NCBI RefSeq assembly: GCF_040954645.1
Contig: NC_092812.1
Coordinates: 930,001 to 994,000 of the forward strand
DNA length: 64,000 nt
Source: Diabrotica undecimpunctata
Taxonomy: Eukaryota; Arthropoda; Insecta; Coleoptera; Chrysomelidae
Direction of reading: 5' to 3'
Each line of letters begins with the position of its first letter. Position 1 is the stretch's first letter. Shown here piece after piece: positions 12,180 through 23,197 of this stretch. A program made the position numbers and the translations under genes. Below the pieces are notes generated by a model. That model was not told the DNA's origin, made no database searches, and worked only from the letters and a program-made list of their open reading frames with translations.

Positions 12180-12604
12180 ACGTAAGTAAAAGAAACCGAC
12201 CGGTATTTACGTTGTTATGACGGTAAACAACGTTTGCTTACATTATTATTATGGAAATAGTGCTAAAGTTGCGTTTCTTTTGCGGTTATGATTAAAACAA
12301 TTCTGGACATAATAGCGTTAGGTTAATGGAAAGACATGATTTTCGTCAAAAATGTCACTTACGTTACTTTGCCAAAAATGTATCGATATAAACAATACAT
12401 AAATAAAGTTAATTGCAAAGCGGTAACGATGAATTTTATTTGGGGTGCTAATTAGAGGGTGATTTTCCAACTGTGACCAACTTTATTTTGAGTGTAACTG
12501 GCTTAGTTTTTATGCTATAAATTAAAAAAAAATATTTTTAAATACTATTAAAAAGTTTTGATGAGTTTTCTCTCTTTCCTCCCCCTCTCACTCTCTCTCC
12601 CTCT

Positions 12605-12666
<62 letters not shown>

Positions 12667-12929
12667 TCTCAAAACTGCTTAATTTTTTGGTTATTTAACG
12701 TTGAATAATTCGATTTGGAATTTGACAAATAAGAACCTACTTTTCATGAACTACAACTCTGCTTCTACTGGGTCTACAGACTTTCTAAGTACCTACATCA
12801 TTTTTTTGTTATTTTTTTTATAAGCTACAATTTTGCTATATTTTTAAGAATATTTTTTTCGATAAATAGTTACTGTTTGAGTTATTTGTAAAAAACCGTC
12901 TAAAAACGTAGTTTTAGTTTGAAAAATGA
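12180..12929. other. Intergenic DNA with a (CT)n tract; no gene seen
   Basis: No coding frame is supported. A pyrimidine tract, mostly (CT)n with TCCC interruptions, lies at 12568-12670. 'gagttatttgtaaaaaaccg' near 12880 and the inverted 'actcgcaaataactcggt' near 12940 give a weak internal inverted repeat that may mark an unclassified small transposon. Confidence 0.4.
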
Positions 12930-12991
12930 ACATTTTCACTCGCAAATAACTCGGTTGCTGTGTATTGCTTCTGTTAGTCTCCTATCGTATA
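12930..12991 (-). pseudogene. RTE-type endonuclease remnant, part beyond the Tigger insertion
   Basis: When the Tigger transposon (12992-16135) and one TA are removed, the minus-strand frame of the RTE endonuclease segment at 16138-16625 continues into this stretch as 'STKYLYDRRLTEAIHSN', then decays. The restored frame supports both the precise transposon boundaries and the RTE assignment. Confidence 0.5.
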
Positions 12992-13453
12992 AGGTTAATG
13001 TACCTATTATCGGCACCTTTAGCACGTTAAGCACAATGGAGCTTCATTTTAATTAGTTTAGTAACCAAATTACGTGAACAACGTGTATTTAGATTATGGT
13101 TTGGGCTAATAAAATCTATCACAATTTCACATAAAATATTTATTTTATCCTAAAACAAACTTATAATGTCCAAAGTCCCTATTATCGGCATTCTAAATTA
13201 AATGCATGCTCTAATCTTCGGCACATCAAAGACCCTTTTTTCGGTATGAGTTAGATACCCAAGATTTGAATAATTATATAGGGTACCTAAATATTTTGTT
13301 AGATAGGTACTACTGAAGTAAATAAATTATTGTAGGTATGTAAATACACTAAATTGAAAATTCAAATAAAATAACGTATTTTTCAAAAGATAAATATAAA
13401 ATCTTTAATGTATCTATGCAAACTGAATTAATAAACACACATTATTTTAGTAG

Positions 13454-14745
13454 TCATTGATACAAAGGGCATTTCAGTTCTTCTCTATCATCTTCAGTTA
13501 GACCAAGACAAGCCTCATGATAGTATTTCAAGCAAGAACCACAAAGGCGCATGTCCAGCTGATCGTCAGTGTCACACAATGAACAATACCAAGATTCCTG
13601 TAAAAATTTAGATGTTGAAGGTTCGCTAATTAACATGTTTTTATTTTCTTGCATTTCCTGTGTGCAAAATAGATCCTTCGTGACATTCTTTAATTTAGTC
13701 TTTGTCTTGCGATTAGAAATTCTTTTATTCAAAGTTTGTGAAAGAGGAACTTTTTTTTCTTTTCGTTTTCCAATTCTTTCTTTTGAATGCGCTTTTCTTT
13801 CCGCTGCATTTTTAGCTGCTCTTCTTTTTTTTCTTTTCTTCTTTTCTTCTTTTTTCTTGTAATATTTTTGCCACTGAGATGAATTTGCTACGACAGGTAC
13901 CTAATCCTTTATCACTTTACGCGTAGCAATATTTTCCTTAGGTGTTGGCCAAAATAATTTTTTTTTGAACGGAGTTGGAATAGATTTATCCATAAAATTC
14001 TTGTCTAAATTCAAACTTGTCTCAGTATTAGAATCTGAATGATTCATGAATGGCGGTGTAACTTCGGAGGTTTTCATTTGTTGAAGGTTTTGTTTCAAAG
14101 GTGGAGAAAGCTGCTGTGACGAGGATTTACCGGAGGAGAATGGATTATGAAATTCCATTTGTTGAAGATTTTGTTCCAAATATGGAGAAAGCTGCTGTGA
14201 CGAGGATTGAGCGGAGCAGAATGGATTATGAAATTCCATTTGTTGAAGGTTTTGTTCCAAAGGTGGCAAAAGCTGCTGTGACGAGGATTGACCAGAGGAG
14301 AATGGATTATAAAATTTTATTTGTTGAAGGTTTTGTTCCAAAGGTAGAGAAAGCTGCTGTGACGAGGATTGACCGGAGGAGAATGGATTTGAAATTATGA
14401 TAGGAATATCTTCAGCGACGCCTACAGGGAGAAATAAATTTGTACAGTCAATCAATTATGTAATATCAATTTCATCGTCATTTGCTTTCTTAGCAAATGT
14501 GTTGTTCTCATTTATTAAGTTATCATTAAATTCGTTATTTACAGTTGTTTCTTGGTTGCCCATTTCATTATGAATTTCCACTTCTGTAAATGAGTCATTC
14601 GTAACAAAGTCGACTGAAAGTTCATTGGAAGGCTTGTTCATGGCTTTGACTTTCATTTATTTCCATAATAAAAATAAGCTGGTATGCTCTACTGGTCCTT
14701 CCCAAATTGACCCAGACAGCTCAAACAATCGCAGCACATCAATTG
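13454..14745 (-). pseudogene. Tigger transposase C-terminal extension with PHD/RING-like finger (broken)
   Basis: One reading frame can be followed on the minus strand from about 14745 ('SIWEGPVEHTSLFLLWK') through in-frame stops near 14657, 14456 and 13901 to 13454. It comprises an acidic segment (14656-14459), a four-fold 27-residue repeat (14389-14066), a strongly basic Lys/Arg stretch (about 13860-13740) and a zinc finger: 'WYCSLCDTDDQLDMRLCG', then 'CLKYYHEACLG' and a final Cys. The Cys/His spacing resembles the PHD-like fingers found at the C-terminus of some insect pogo transposases. The bases just before two segments ('ctccctgtag', 'tgtcgtag') could be splice acceptors, so not every stop need be a mutation. 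Confidence 0.6.
14066..14389 (-). repeat. Four 81-bp tandem repeats coding for 27-residue units
   Basis: The unit begins 'NPFSSGQSSSQQLS' and ends 'LEQNLQQMEFH'; four copies with about 10-20 percent divergence lie head to tail in frame. They are Gln/Ser-rich and probably disordered. The frame is kept across all four units although the neighbouring transposase is broken. Confidence 0.9.
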
Positions 14746-14766
14746 AGATGCATTCTTTTTCAACTC

Positions 14767-15165
14767 TTAGGGTGACTTGAAATTCTGTAAGTTGTCGTTG
14801 TTCTTGTATCTTTTGACAGTTTTGTGCTCCCACGTCTTCTTTAGAGACAAGTATTTAGAAAATTTAATATTTTCAACATTAAAGGGCACAAGTCCGCAAC
14901 CCTTGAAACCACTCTTAACTATATCGGGAATATTTACCATTTTTTGAAAAGTGCTTTCCAAAATAGGTGCAAATGAATCTCTGGTTATCTTGTTTCCTTG
15001 GTTTTCCATTCTCCACAGATGCACGCTCTTTTTCCATTCACGTTTTAATGGTCGAAATACTGCAATATCTAGAGGCTGTAAAATATGTGTTGCGTTTGGA
15101 CACAGAGCTATTAGAATAATATTATTATTACTACAAAATTCACTTAAGGCCATTGTTTCCTGCAA
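14767..15165 (-). pseudogene. Pogo/Tigger transposase, end of the DDE domain
   Basis: The segment contains 'LSEFCSNNNIILIALCPN' and 'THILQPLDIAVFRPLKREW', the signature of the C-terminal end of the DDE_1 transposase domain of pogo/Tigger and jerky-type proteins. The first catalytic acids are absent because this block is joined directly to the N-terminal DNA-binding domain (15391-15140) in a different frame. The protein cannot be catalytically active. Confidence 0.8.
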
Positions 15166-15391
15166 TCCGAAATAGCCTTGCTACCAGTAACTTTTCTTCT
15201 TCTTCTGTTAGTGTGGTCCCTGATCCAGATTTCTTCTCTAAAGAAGTTCTACCCTTTACTTTGTCCTGTAGAGACGATCTGAGTACCTTATGCAACTTGC
15301 TAGCTGTTTTAAATGGCATTCCTGTCTGAACAGCTACAACAGCTTTGTTTATATCTTCCACAGAATATTGAATTCGCTTTCTCCTTTCCAT
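15140..15391 (-). pseudogene. Pogo/Tigger transposase, N-terminal HTH (Psq-type) domain
   Basis: 83 codons from ATG at 15391: 'MERRKRIQYSVEDINKAV', then 'PFKTASKLHKVLRSSLQDKV' and 'TLTEEEEKLLVARLF'. This is the pipsqueak/CENP-B-like helix-turn-helix that binds the transposon ends. It is followed within 25 bases, after a frame change, by the end of the DDE domain, so several hundred bases of the catalytic core have been deleted. Confidence 0.8.
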
Positions 15392-15399
15392 TGCTAATT

Positions 15400-16135
15400 T
15401 CTGAATTGTAGTCTAAAACAAAGAATTTCCAATTATCAGCACGTATAGGTATGTATTATCGGCAGTGTTATGCTCGGTCAAATTATGGCTATTTCTACTA
15501 GAGATACGGGATGCCGAAAATTGGTACAAGGAAACATCGTTTTTTATTGCATATAATGACCAAACATTTGTCCTAGTAAGTTAAAAGATTACAAAAAAAA
15601 AGAGGTAAAAGAATGATTCAAATTTCATGATTTAAAAGATAACGCTTAAATCAGCTTATATACAGTCTAATGCATATAACCAATTATCGGCACTCCAGCC
15701 GACGATTGAATCATCTGCTAATATTTACGTACCTATTATCGGCACCCTCAAAATACTGCAAAAGCTATAGAAAAACAGTTTTTGGCCAACAAATAATCAA
15801 AATAAACTATTTTTCAACATATAAAACATAATAAAACGGTTATTTGATATTTTAATCAGGAATTATAGCATTCTGTAGCTTACCTGGTTCTTAACACATA
15901 CAACAAAAAACACTTCTCACAAGAGTTTGACGCCAACTGACCAATATATTTTTAAATATTGTGATTGCAGTTTTCGTCTGACAATTGGCATATTGTTCAT
16001 AGGCGTAGATAAAGGCCCTTCTAAATTAGTAAAATATTTTCGTCCAATAATCACGTGCAAGAATTCTTATTTTTGTCGAGTATGTAGAATTACTGCCGAT
16101 AATTGGGGCAGTGTCGGAAATAGGAGCGTTTACCT
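15400..16135. other. Tigger right subterminal region, noncoding
   Basis: No gene. It holds several ATTATCGGCA-like motifs in both orientations (about 15430, 15454, 15512, 15683, 15733 and 16094), mirrored by copies at 13004, 13179 and 13211 near the left end. Repeated subterminal motifs of this kind are candidate transposase-binding sites. Confidence 0.6.
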
Positions 16136-16137
16136 TA

Positions 16138-16625
16138 AGTACTTTGTTGAGTCGTCTTGTAGGTTTTCAACTGGTATTTTTGTAATGTATTCTAGATATG
16201 GCTTCTTGTTGAATATTAACTTGATCATTCGTATTTTCCCTACTACTAATTTAAGATCACTTTCTATTTCCGTAAGGCTTAATGCCCGTAAATCTAAGAT
16301 TTTTGAGGGGTATATTTCTTTATTGGTTAGTATGTAGTCAATCCATGTCCTCTTGTATTCTAAAAGGTCTACTGATAATGCACCTTATGTGGAAAAATCT
16401 GTTATTTATGCCTATTTCGTTTGTATTACACAGTTCTGTAAAACGATTTCCATTCCCATTAAATCGTTGTTCTTATTCTTAATAATATCGTTACCGATTC
16501 GAGCATTGAAGTCGCCCAAAATAATTATATACTTATTCGTACTCCGACTGTTGACGAGTAAAGAAGTGCTATCATACGCTATACGAAGTGACATCGGTGC
16601 TTGTAGATTATTTGGTTCTCATTAT
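16138..16625 (-). pseudogene. RTE-clade non-LTR endonuclease fragment
   Basis: Minus strand. 'YIIILGDFNARIGNDI' (about 16530-16480) is the RTE/BovB-type endonuclease motif containing the catalytic Asp-x-Asn. Downstream 'IDYILTNKEIYPSKILDLRA' and a degenerate 'SDLKLVV' (usual SDHxLV) follow with a frame change near 16412. There is no N-terminal endonuclease part or RT nearby. It was the target of the Tigger insertion. Another RTE fragment at 33930-34312 carries the complementary N-terminal half but is a separate copy. Confidence 0.7.
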
Positions 16626-16709
16626 TAGTTATAAGTATATTAAGTTTGTGTTTAAAAGGAAAACTCCTGTAAGTAAACTTTGATTTTTGAATATTTCTGC
16701 CCCGAACCG

Positions 16710-17743
16710 ATGTCCGGGGAAAACAGTCCATCCACTAGCGGCAAGGGGCCGCCGAATGGTAATTGTAATAAAGATAATCGAGTCAATGTTCTTATTGAGG
16801 ATATCATTGTACATGAAGATGTTAATGTGAGTTCATCTATAAACAATAAAACTAATAACCAATTAAATCAATTATCTGGTACTAATACACTCGACAAAAA
16901 CTCTTATTGTGATAAACAACGTTTATTAAATCAATTAACAAATAGATTTAAACCTAACGATTTGGGACCGTTTCATGTTTTTATTGAACATTATAATTAA
17001 ATATTGGGAGATTACATCCAATGAAATTGGGTAAAAAGTTAATAAGTTATGATAAAAAGTATGATAAAAGTATGATAAGAGTATGATAAAAATATTATTG
17101 AAATTAGTACGTTGGTCGCAATCGGATAAAAATCGAATTAAATTCGGGTAGTATTGCAAATAAATTAGTTAAAGATCCATTCTTTGAAAAGAATAATTTA
17201 CTTGCATATATTCCGGGCCATCTTATAGAAAAACGCGGGTTAGTTCGTTCAGTTGATACTTCCTACAGCGAGGAGGTCCTCCTACAAATGATTAATTCTA
17301 GTGTACCTATTAAAAAAGTAAAACGCATTACTAGAGTTAACCAAAAAGATAACAATATGGAACGCGTTCCTCGTCAAATGATCATCGTTACGTTTGAAGG
17401 AAAACTAATTCCCCAATTTATTTATATTAATAAAGTTAGATGCCCTGTAGAAACTTATATTAATCCAGTTATGCAATATTTTCGTCGTCTCCAATACGGC
17501 CATTCCGGCTCAAAGTGTAGGGGAAAGAAAATAGCTAGAAATTGTGGGTCAGAAAATGAGTCTGTGTGGGAAGCATGCAATATTTTTTGTGTTTATTGCA
17601 AAAATAATAGCCACAATTCTACATATAAGCAAGCTAGAATCAAGGAAGCTGTGTCTAATTTGAATATATCTTTCAAAGAAGCTGAAAAAATTATTAACAA
17701 TCCGGTCTATTCTAGCCTCATACAAAAAATAAATTTGCTTCAT
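16710..17743 (+). pseudogene. NL2 ORF1, Gag-like, degenerate zinc knuckles
   Basis: Begins 'MSGENSPSTSGKGPPNG'. A stop at 16998 ends the first block after 'FHVFIEHYN'; coding similarity to NL1 ORF1 resumes after frame changes ('NLLAYIPGHLIEKRG', then 'RVPRQMIIVTFEG'). The first zinc knuckle has lost both leading cysteines: 'QYFRRLQYGHSGSKC' against NL1 'QCYKCLRYGHFSKQC'. The later 'FCVYCKNNSHN' keeps part of the third knuckle. It is clearly inactive. Confidence 0.7.
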
Positions 17744-18129
17744 TAATTGATTCAGCTATAGAATTTCCTGCTTTAACTTCCACAGCACAACATCCTGTCC
17801 GTTATACTTCTTCTAAATCGAACGTTAGGTCAACACATGATCAACGATCTTCTCCTAAACCCTTGCCAAAAAAGAAAAACTAGTGATTCTTCTCCCAATT
17901 TCCTGCCCATTAGATGAGAATAAAATACTAGCTTTTGTGCAGGACCGGTCTTCCAGTTTGGAAAAGTTAACATGTTAACAAGTTTTTTTCACCAATTTTT
18001 ACAGAATCCATTATCAAATAGTAGTTTAAATTTTGAAGATATAGAGTTTGAAAATAAAATTAAAAACATTGTTGATAATATATTTAAAACCTAACAAAAC
18101 AAAAAAAACCTAAAAGATGTCCTTTAAAT

Positions 18130-19575
18130 AAAATCTTAAGATTATTCAGTGGAACGCTAGATCTCTTAAAGGTAACAAAAACTCTTTTTACCAAATTTTA
18201 ATGGAGGAAAAGTTTGATATTGCAATAATTTTTGAAACATGGTATAAGCCTACTGATAATATTAAGTTTAATAAATTGAACGTCATTGCATTTAATAGAG
18301 ATAATGGTTATGGGGGGTAGAAATTTTTATTTCACCTAAAATTATATACGAAGTCATTTAATTTAATCATAATTTTAATCCAAAAATTGAAGTTTGTGGA
18401 ATCAATATCATTCTTGGTAACCACAAACTGGCTATAGTATCTCTATATAAACCCTCCGATGTTAGAGCGAAATCTCTAGATTACATAAATTTATTTTGTG
18501 AAATAAAACATCATTGCATAATAGGAGGCGACTTTAATGCTCATCACGGCATGTGGGGATCACCTGTATGCTCACATGATGGCAGAGTTTTGGTGGATGC
18601 TTTTGATCATTTTTCAAACTTGATTGTTATAAACGATGAATCTGCCACAAGGATTTCCCTCCTGGCCAGGCTAAATGTTCCGTAGATCTCACAATTGCTT
18701 CATCTAAGGTATGTCCTACACTTGGTTGGTCTGTTAGGCAGAATACGTTTGGATCAGATCATTGCCCAATCAGTATTACGCTTAATAACTATTATCATCA
18801 TGATGCAATTACGTCCCCATTATATAGATTGTCTATAATTGAAGCAAGTTGGACCTTATATACAGCTGAAATAGAGAAATCATTATCCACGCCACCAAAC
18901 TGCATCGATACCAAAGGTATGTGTATATTTTTAATGGAACAGATTACGAATGCTGTGAACAAAGCTTGCAAAATTCTAAGACCATCGTCAAATATATCAT
19001 TTAAATCACGTAAATGGTGGGACCAGGAGTGCCGTGAGATATCGAATAAGAGAAAAATTGTATGCAAACGGTACAAACAAAATATGTGTCTGGCAAACTT
19101 TGTTGAATATCAAAAAATAATTGCTAAATGTTAACGAACTTTTAAACAGAAATGCAGAAACAATTGGGCCAACTTCTGTCTCAATCTAAAAAGACATACT
19201 TATCCAACTGAAATATTGGATAGAATAAAGCAAATTAAAAAAATATATAAATCTGTATGTGCACGACGAAAATATCGTTGAAAACTTGTTTCACAAAATA
19301 GCTCGCTGCTATGTTCCTTCTCCAATATATCCCACTGAAGATAAATTTAAATCACATTTTTTGTCATCTCCTATTAGCATCAATGAACTAACTGCTAATA
19401 TCAAGTATTCTAAGAGATCCTTCCCTGGGATTGATGGTATCAATTATCTTATGATATATAACTTGCCTACAATAGCACTTTAATTTGTTCGTGATATTTT
19501 TAACAATATTTTAATTAAAGGTGATACCTGTGATTCTTTGAAGCAGTGTCTTGTAATACCTATCCCTAATAATAC
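18130..19575 (+). pseudogene. NL2 ORF2, endonuclease and N-terminal RT (broken)
   Basis: Endonuclease motifs in order: 'IIQWNARSL' (18146), 'FETWYKP' (Ser of the usual SETW changed), 'IIGGDFNAHHGMWGS' (about 18520-18560) and 'FGSDHCPISI' (about 18750). The frame changes near 18315 and 18650. Then 'SRKWWDQECREI' (about 19010) marks the linker, and 'RSFPGIDGINYLMI' with 'CLVIPIPNN' the first RT blocks. The sequence stops at 19575, where the Gypsy fragment begins. Confidence 0.75.
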
Positions 19576-19584
19576 TAACAGCCG

Positions 19585-20672
19585 TTAGTCTGGATCCCCT
19601 CGAATTCGGACGATAACCTGTGCTGACCCTAGTACGTGCCCTTTCAACTGAAGTAAGGCTTCCCATACATCTCGGTAGGTAGGTTGGTCACGGGCAGTGC
19701 CTTTTGTTACCAGGTAGAAAAGGTAACGTGATGCATCTTGGAGTTTCAAGACTTTCCCGGGAGCCGGCACTTGGTATTGAAGTTCTGCAACTCGACCGAA
19801 CTTCCTTCGAAAGACGGATGCTAACCCTGGTGTGTCTTTGATAGTGGCCGGGATGGTAAGGGCCAGTGAGTAGTCATCGGGAAGCGCGAGTAGATCTTGC
19901 TTTTCTTTCGTGGTAACACCATGTCTTGATCGTTGATCTTCTCAATAATGAGGCATGGACCATCCCAAAACTGCTGCAATTTTGAAGAACAACCTTTTCG
20001 CTTCTTGGGATTATCGAGCCAGACTTTGTCGTTCTTCTTAAAGCACCCCTTTTCGGCTTGCGTATCGTACCGTTTCTTCATTCGGTCGCTAGCGATCTGA
20101 AGATGGGAACGGACCAACTCATGCACATCGTCCATTCTTCTTCGTAATTCAATCACATAATCTTCACCCGCTACATCTTCTTCAGGTCGACACCCAAACT
20201 CTAAATCACAAGGTAGTCGCATCTCGCGTCCGAATAGGACTCTGGCTGGTGTCTGGCCTGTTGATTCGTTAACAGCAGATCTGTAGGCCATTGTGAAGAA
20301 CAGAAGATATTGGTCCCAGTCTCGCTGATGATAGGACACCATCTTTGTCAAATACTTGCCAACTGTCCTATTCATCGGTTCTACCATACCATCCGATTGT
20401 GGATGATATGCTGTAGTTGTTGTTTTCTTCATGCCTAGTCTATCAGATATTCCTTGGAATAGATTGCTTTCGAAGTTCCTTCCTTGGTCACTATGGATCT
20501 CCAAAGACACTCCAAATCGGCTGATATATTCTTTGATCAACTTATCTGCAATGGTGGCGGCCTTCTGGTCTGGAAGTGCGTAAATCTCGACCCACTTAGT
20601 GAAGTAATCCATTACTACCAACATGTACTTGCCTCCATTTGCATTTTCTGGAAATGACCCAGCAATGTCCAA
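19585..20672 (-). pseudogene. Gypsy integrase core and C-terminal tail
   Basis: The integrase core begins 'MDIAGSFPENANGGKYML' (first catalytic Asp in 'DIAGS'), followed by 'DYFTKWVEIYALPD', 'HSDQGRNFES' (second Asp) and 'AYHPQSDGMVEPMNR', where the third acid is the Glu of 'MVEPMN'. All three catalytic acids are present. After a frame change near 19821 a tail without a named domain continues to 19585 ('VIVRIRGDPD'). Confidence 0.8.
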
Positions 20673-20777
20673 AGCTATTCTTTCAAACGGGCTTCCAACA
20701 TTATATTATCTCATAGGTGCTCTCCTTTTTCGCTAAGGCCCGTTACTCGTTGCACAAATAGTACATTTATTACACCA

Positions 20778-21431
20778 TTATTTTACGTCGTCGGAACTGT
20801 TCATCCAATAAAACCGTTCCCGAATTCGCTGAAGAGTTTTCGTTACACCGAAATGCCCTCCTGATGGACTGTCATGTAAATGACGAAGTACTTCGGCTAT
20901 TCTGCTCTTTGGGACCACAAACTGTCTTCTCTTCTCTGAACCGTCATCATTTTCCAGTACTCGTTTGAGCAAGCTATCTTTCACGATCTATTAGTCTAAC
21001 TGGGCCCAATACGTCTTAACTACTGAGCATTGGTTTGATATTTCTTGCCAAGGTGGTCGACGGTTTTCCTCTTTCCATTTTCGAATTCTCTGTATATCTG
21101 GATCTCTCTCTTGTTCTTTCCTTATCTTAGTAGGCATCCAGTCGTCGTTGACCATCGTTGTTTTTAGCACTGCTGCTTCCTTGGATTCCGTTTTGTTGCA
21201 GTGGGAACACTCTGATGGGCATGGTCTTCTGGAAAGAGAATCAGCGTTTCTGAGTCTAACTCCGGCTAGGTGCTCAATCTTGAAATCGCATTCTTGGAGT
21301 CGTTCGATCCATCTGGCTATCTGACCCTCTGGATTCTTAAACTGCATCAACCATTTAAGGGCAGCATGGTCAGTTCGGATTAAAAACTTCCTTCCATAGA
21401 GGTATTGATAGCAGTGCTCTACTGATTTCAC
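20778..21431 (-). pseudogene. Gypsy RNase H end and integrase zinc-binding region
   Basis: RNase H end: 'LIRTDHAALKWLMQFKNP' and 'RNADSLSRRPC', the canonical Gypsy RNase H C-terminus. A stop separates this from 'VLRHLHDSPSGGHFGVTKTL', whose paired His residues belong to the HHCC integrase N-terminus. The expected CxxC lies about 20760-20775, where the frame is disturbed. Confidence 0.75.
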
Positions 21432-21594
21432 TACTGCTAGAAGTTCTCTTCTCGTGACGCAATAATTCCGCTTTGGTTTTTAAAAGAACTTTACTAAAAT
21501 ATCCAAGGACTCTTTCTTGTCCTCCTTGAATCTGAGATAGCACTCCTCTAATTCCAATATTACTTGCATCTGTATTTAAGACAAACTCTCCTTC

Positions 21595-22000
21595 TCACAG
21601 TGGATACTCTAAAATTGGTGCTCTGATTAAATGCTTTTTTAAGGTCTTAAAGGCATTTTGGCAGTCCGTATCCCAGCGGCAATCTCTTGCTTTCTCTGTA
21701 AGTCGCGTTAATGGCGTAGCGATATCTGTGAACTTCTTAATAAACCTCCGGTAGTGAGTACATAGTCCAAGAAAACTTCTCACTTGATATTTGTCTTGAA
21801 TTGACATTACCTTGAAATAGCTGGCACTTCTTGGAGTTTAACATCAATTGGAAAACAATTTACTTCCAGCCAATGTGTCCAATGTATCGTCGATCCAAGG
21901 CAGAGGATAACTATCTTTCTTAATAACGTTGTTCAGCAAACGGTAATCCACACAGAACCTCGTCGTTCCGTCTTTCTATGGGCTTGACATCTCACCTAAG
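21595..22000 (-). pseudogene. Gypsy RT fragments with the palm deleted
   Basis: At 21990-21870 the minus strand reads '[19 protein letters not shown]' and '[16 protein letters not shown]', the start of a Gypsy RT. It then jumps to 'YQVRSFLGLCTHYRRFIKKF' at 21807, the RT connection. The intervening palm with its YxDD active site is missing, so the deletion removes roughly 150 codons. Confidence 0.75.
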
Positions 22001-22035
22001 AAGTCAGGTGTATTATTTCTCTTCAAGACACAGGT

Positions 22036-22200
22036 TACCAAAAGTTAGTACGTTAAAATCATCCAGCTGGAAAATCCTGTATATAATAGTTTTACATACC
22101 TAGGTGTTACCTTGGATTCAAAATTAACCTGTAACGAACATATTAATAATTGCATTACCAAATGTGAAAAAAACCTTAATATTAAACTGAGTTTATTAAT
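22036..22200 (+). pseudogene. NL2 RT thumb fragment
   Basis: The plus strand reads 'NSFTYLGVTLDSKLTCNEH' and 'INNCITKCEKNLNI'. The YLGVTLD block is the conserved I-like RT motif after the palm (compare 'YLGITLDRKLTWKLHIEQM' in NL3 at 55931). The frame resumes at 32187 as 'ILKAINRYDWGADWK', so about 10 kb were inserted here. Confidence 0.75.
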
Positions 22201-22397
22201 CTAATTTATTAACTTTATTTATTATAAAATGTTCCAACACTTAGTTTATTAAAGTCTTTATTTAATTTATATAAAATATATAACAATAATTTATTTCCAC
22301 TGACACTATTTACACGATTCTAATTTATATACTACATTTCCGCGTTACAATTATTCAAACTCGATACAACTATTCAAACTGACTTCAAAATGAAAAG

Positions 22398-22399
<2 letters not shown>
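22201..22399. other. Unclassified AT-rich sequence; no gene seen
   Basis: Lies between the NL2 thumb and the next repeats. No coding or structural signal that I can assign; it may be the edge of an LTR or a MITE. Confidence 0.3.

Positions 22400-22460
<61 letters not shown>
22400..22460. repeat. (CT)n then (AT)n microsatellite
   Basis: About 34 bp of CT repeats followed by about 27 bp of TA repeats, directly at the left edge of the foldback pair. Confidence 0.9.
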
Positions 22461-22466
<6 letters not shown>

Positions 22467-22543
22467 ATGTGCACTCGTAAGTGAATGGGATGTTATCGGT
22501 CTGTAGATAAAAAAGACAAGAGTTGTGCTACTTTATCTATTTA

Positions 22544-22586
22544 TTGAAGACGTTTCGCCTATTGTTCAATAAGCATCATCAGTTCA
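22544..22586 (-). ncRNA. Hammerhead ribozyme-like motif (left arm)
   Basis: Mirror image of the motif at 23198-23239. On the minus strand: CTGATGA at 22582-22576, a stem-loop, then GAAACGTC at 22556-22549. See the right-arm entry for the pairing. Confidence 0.45.
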
Positions 22587-23197
22587 TCTAAAAGAGTGTT
22601 ATTAGCGATACATCTAATATGAAAAAACAGTTAAGTAAATGATCTTACCTTTAAAAGATCTGTAGCATTACAATGTTGTTATTGCAAAGAAACATCAAAA
22701 AATTAATATAATAAATATAACAGCAAAAAATATAGAAACACAGAACGCTGGAAGATTCCCAATTTAACTAATTTGTTTTAAATTTCACTTTTGAAAACAT
22801 TGATTGATTAAATCTATCAAAAAATATAATTGTCAATTTTGAATTGTTATATAAACAACGGCAAGGCTAGGCAATATATCATTTTCATGATATGATCATA
22901 ACAGTCAAGAACCCTAGCCTTGCCGTTGTTTATATAACAATTCAAAATTGACAATTATATTTTTTGATAGATTTAATCAATCAATGTTTTCAAAAGTGAA
23001 ATTTAAAACAAATTAGTTAAATTGGGAATCTTCCAGCGTTCTGTGTTTCTATATTTTTTGCTGTTATATTTATTATATTAATTTTTTGATGTTTCTTTGC
23101 AATAACAACATTGTAATGCTACAGATCTTTTAAAGGTAAGATCATTTACTTAATTGTTTTTTCATATTAGATGTATCGCTAATAACACTCTTTTAGA

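Larger units (their letters stand above)
12992..16135 (-). mobile_element. Degenerate Tigger/pogo-like DNA transposon
   Basis: Imperfect terminal inverted repeats: left 'aggttaatgtacctattatc' from 12992, and right, read inward on the minus strand, 'aggtaaacgctcctatttcc' from 16135. Each is flanked by TA (12990-12991 and 16136-16137), the target duplication of the Tc1/mariner/pogo superfamily. Copies of a CTATTATCGGCAC-like motif recur near both ends. The interior carries a pogo-type transposase on the minus strand with an internal deletion and several stops. About 3.1 kb. Confidence 0.75.
19576..22035 (-). mobile_element. Decayed second Gypsy element (family distinct from A/B/C)
   Basis: Minus-strand pol pieces in order: RT start (about 21990-21850), RT connection (21807-21595), RNase H (21540-20991), integrase zinc-binding region (20984-20778), integrase core (20672-19821) and a C-terminal tail (19800-19585). 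No LTR, gag or protease is recognised. It is GC-richer than A/B/C. Its left end 'acagccgttagtctgg' recurs at 32025, beside Gypsy A. Confidence 0.8.

Noticed and set aside
14066..14389. CRISPR-like array from regular repeats
   Set aside because: The 81-bp units are contiguous, coding and lack unique spacers; the window is eukaryotic.
13454..15391. Intact domesticated Tigger gene
   Set aside because: The catalytic core is deleted, frames change between the HTH and DDE parts, and several stops occur.
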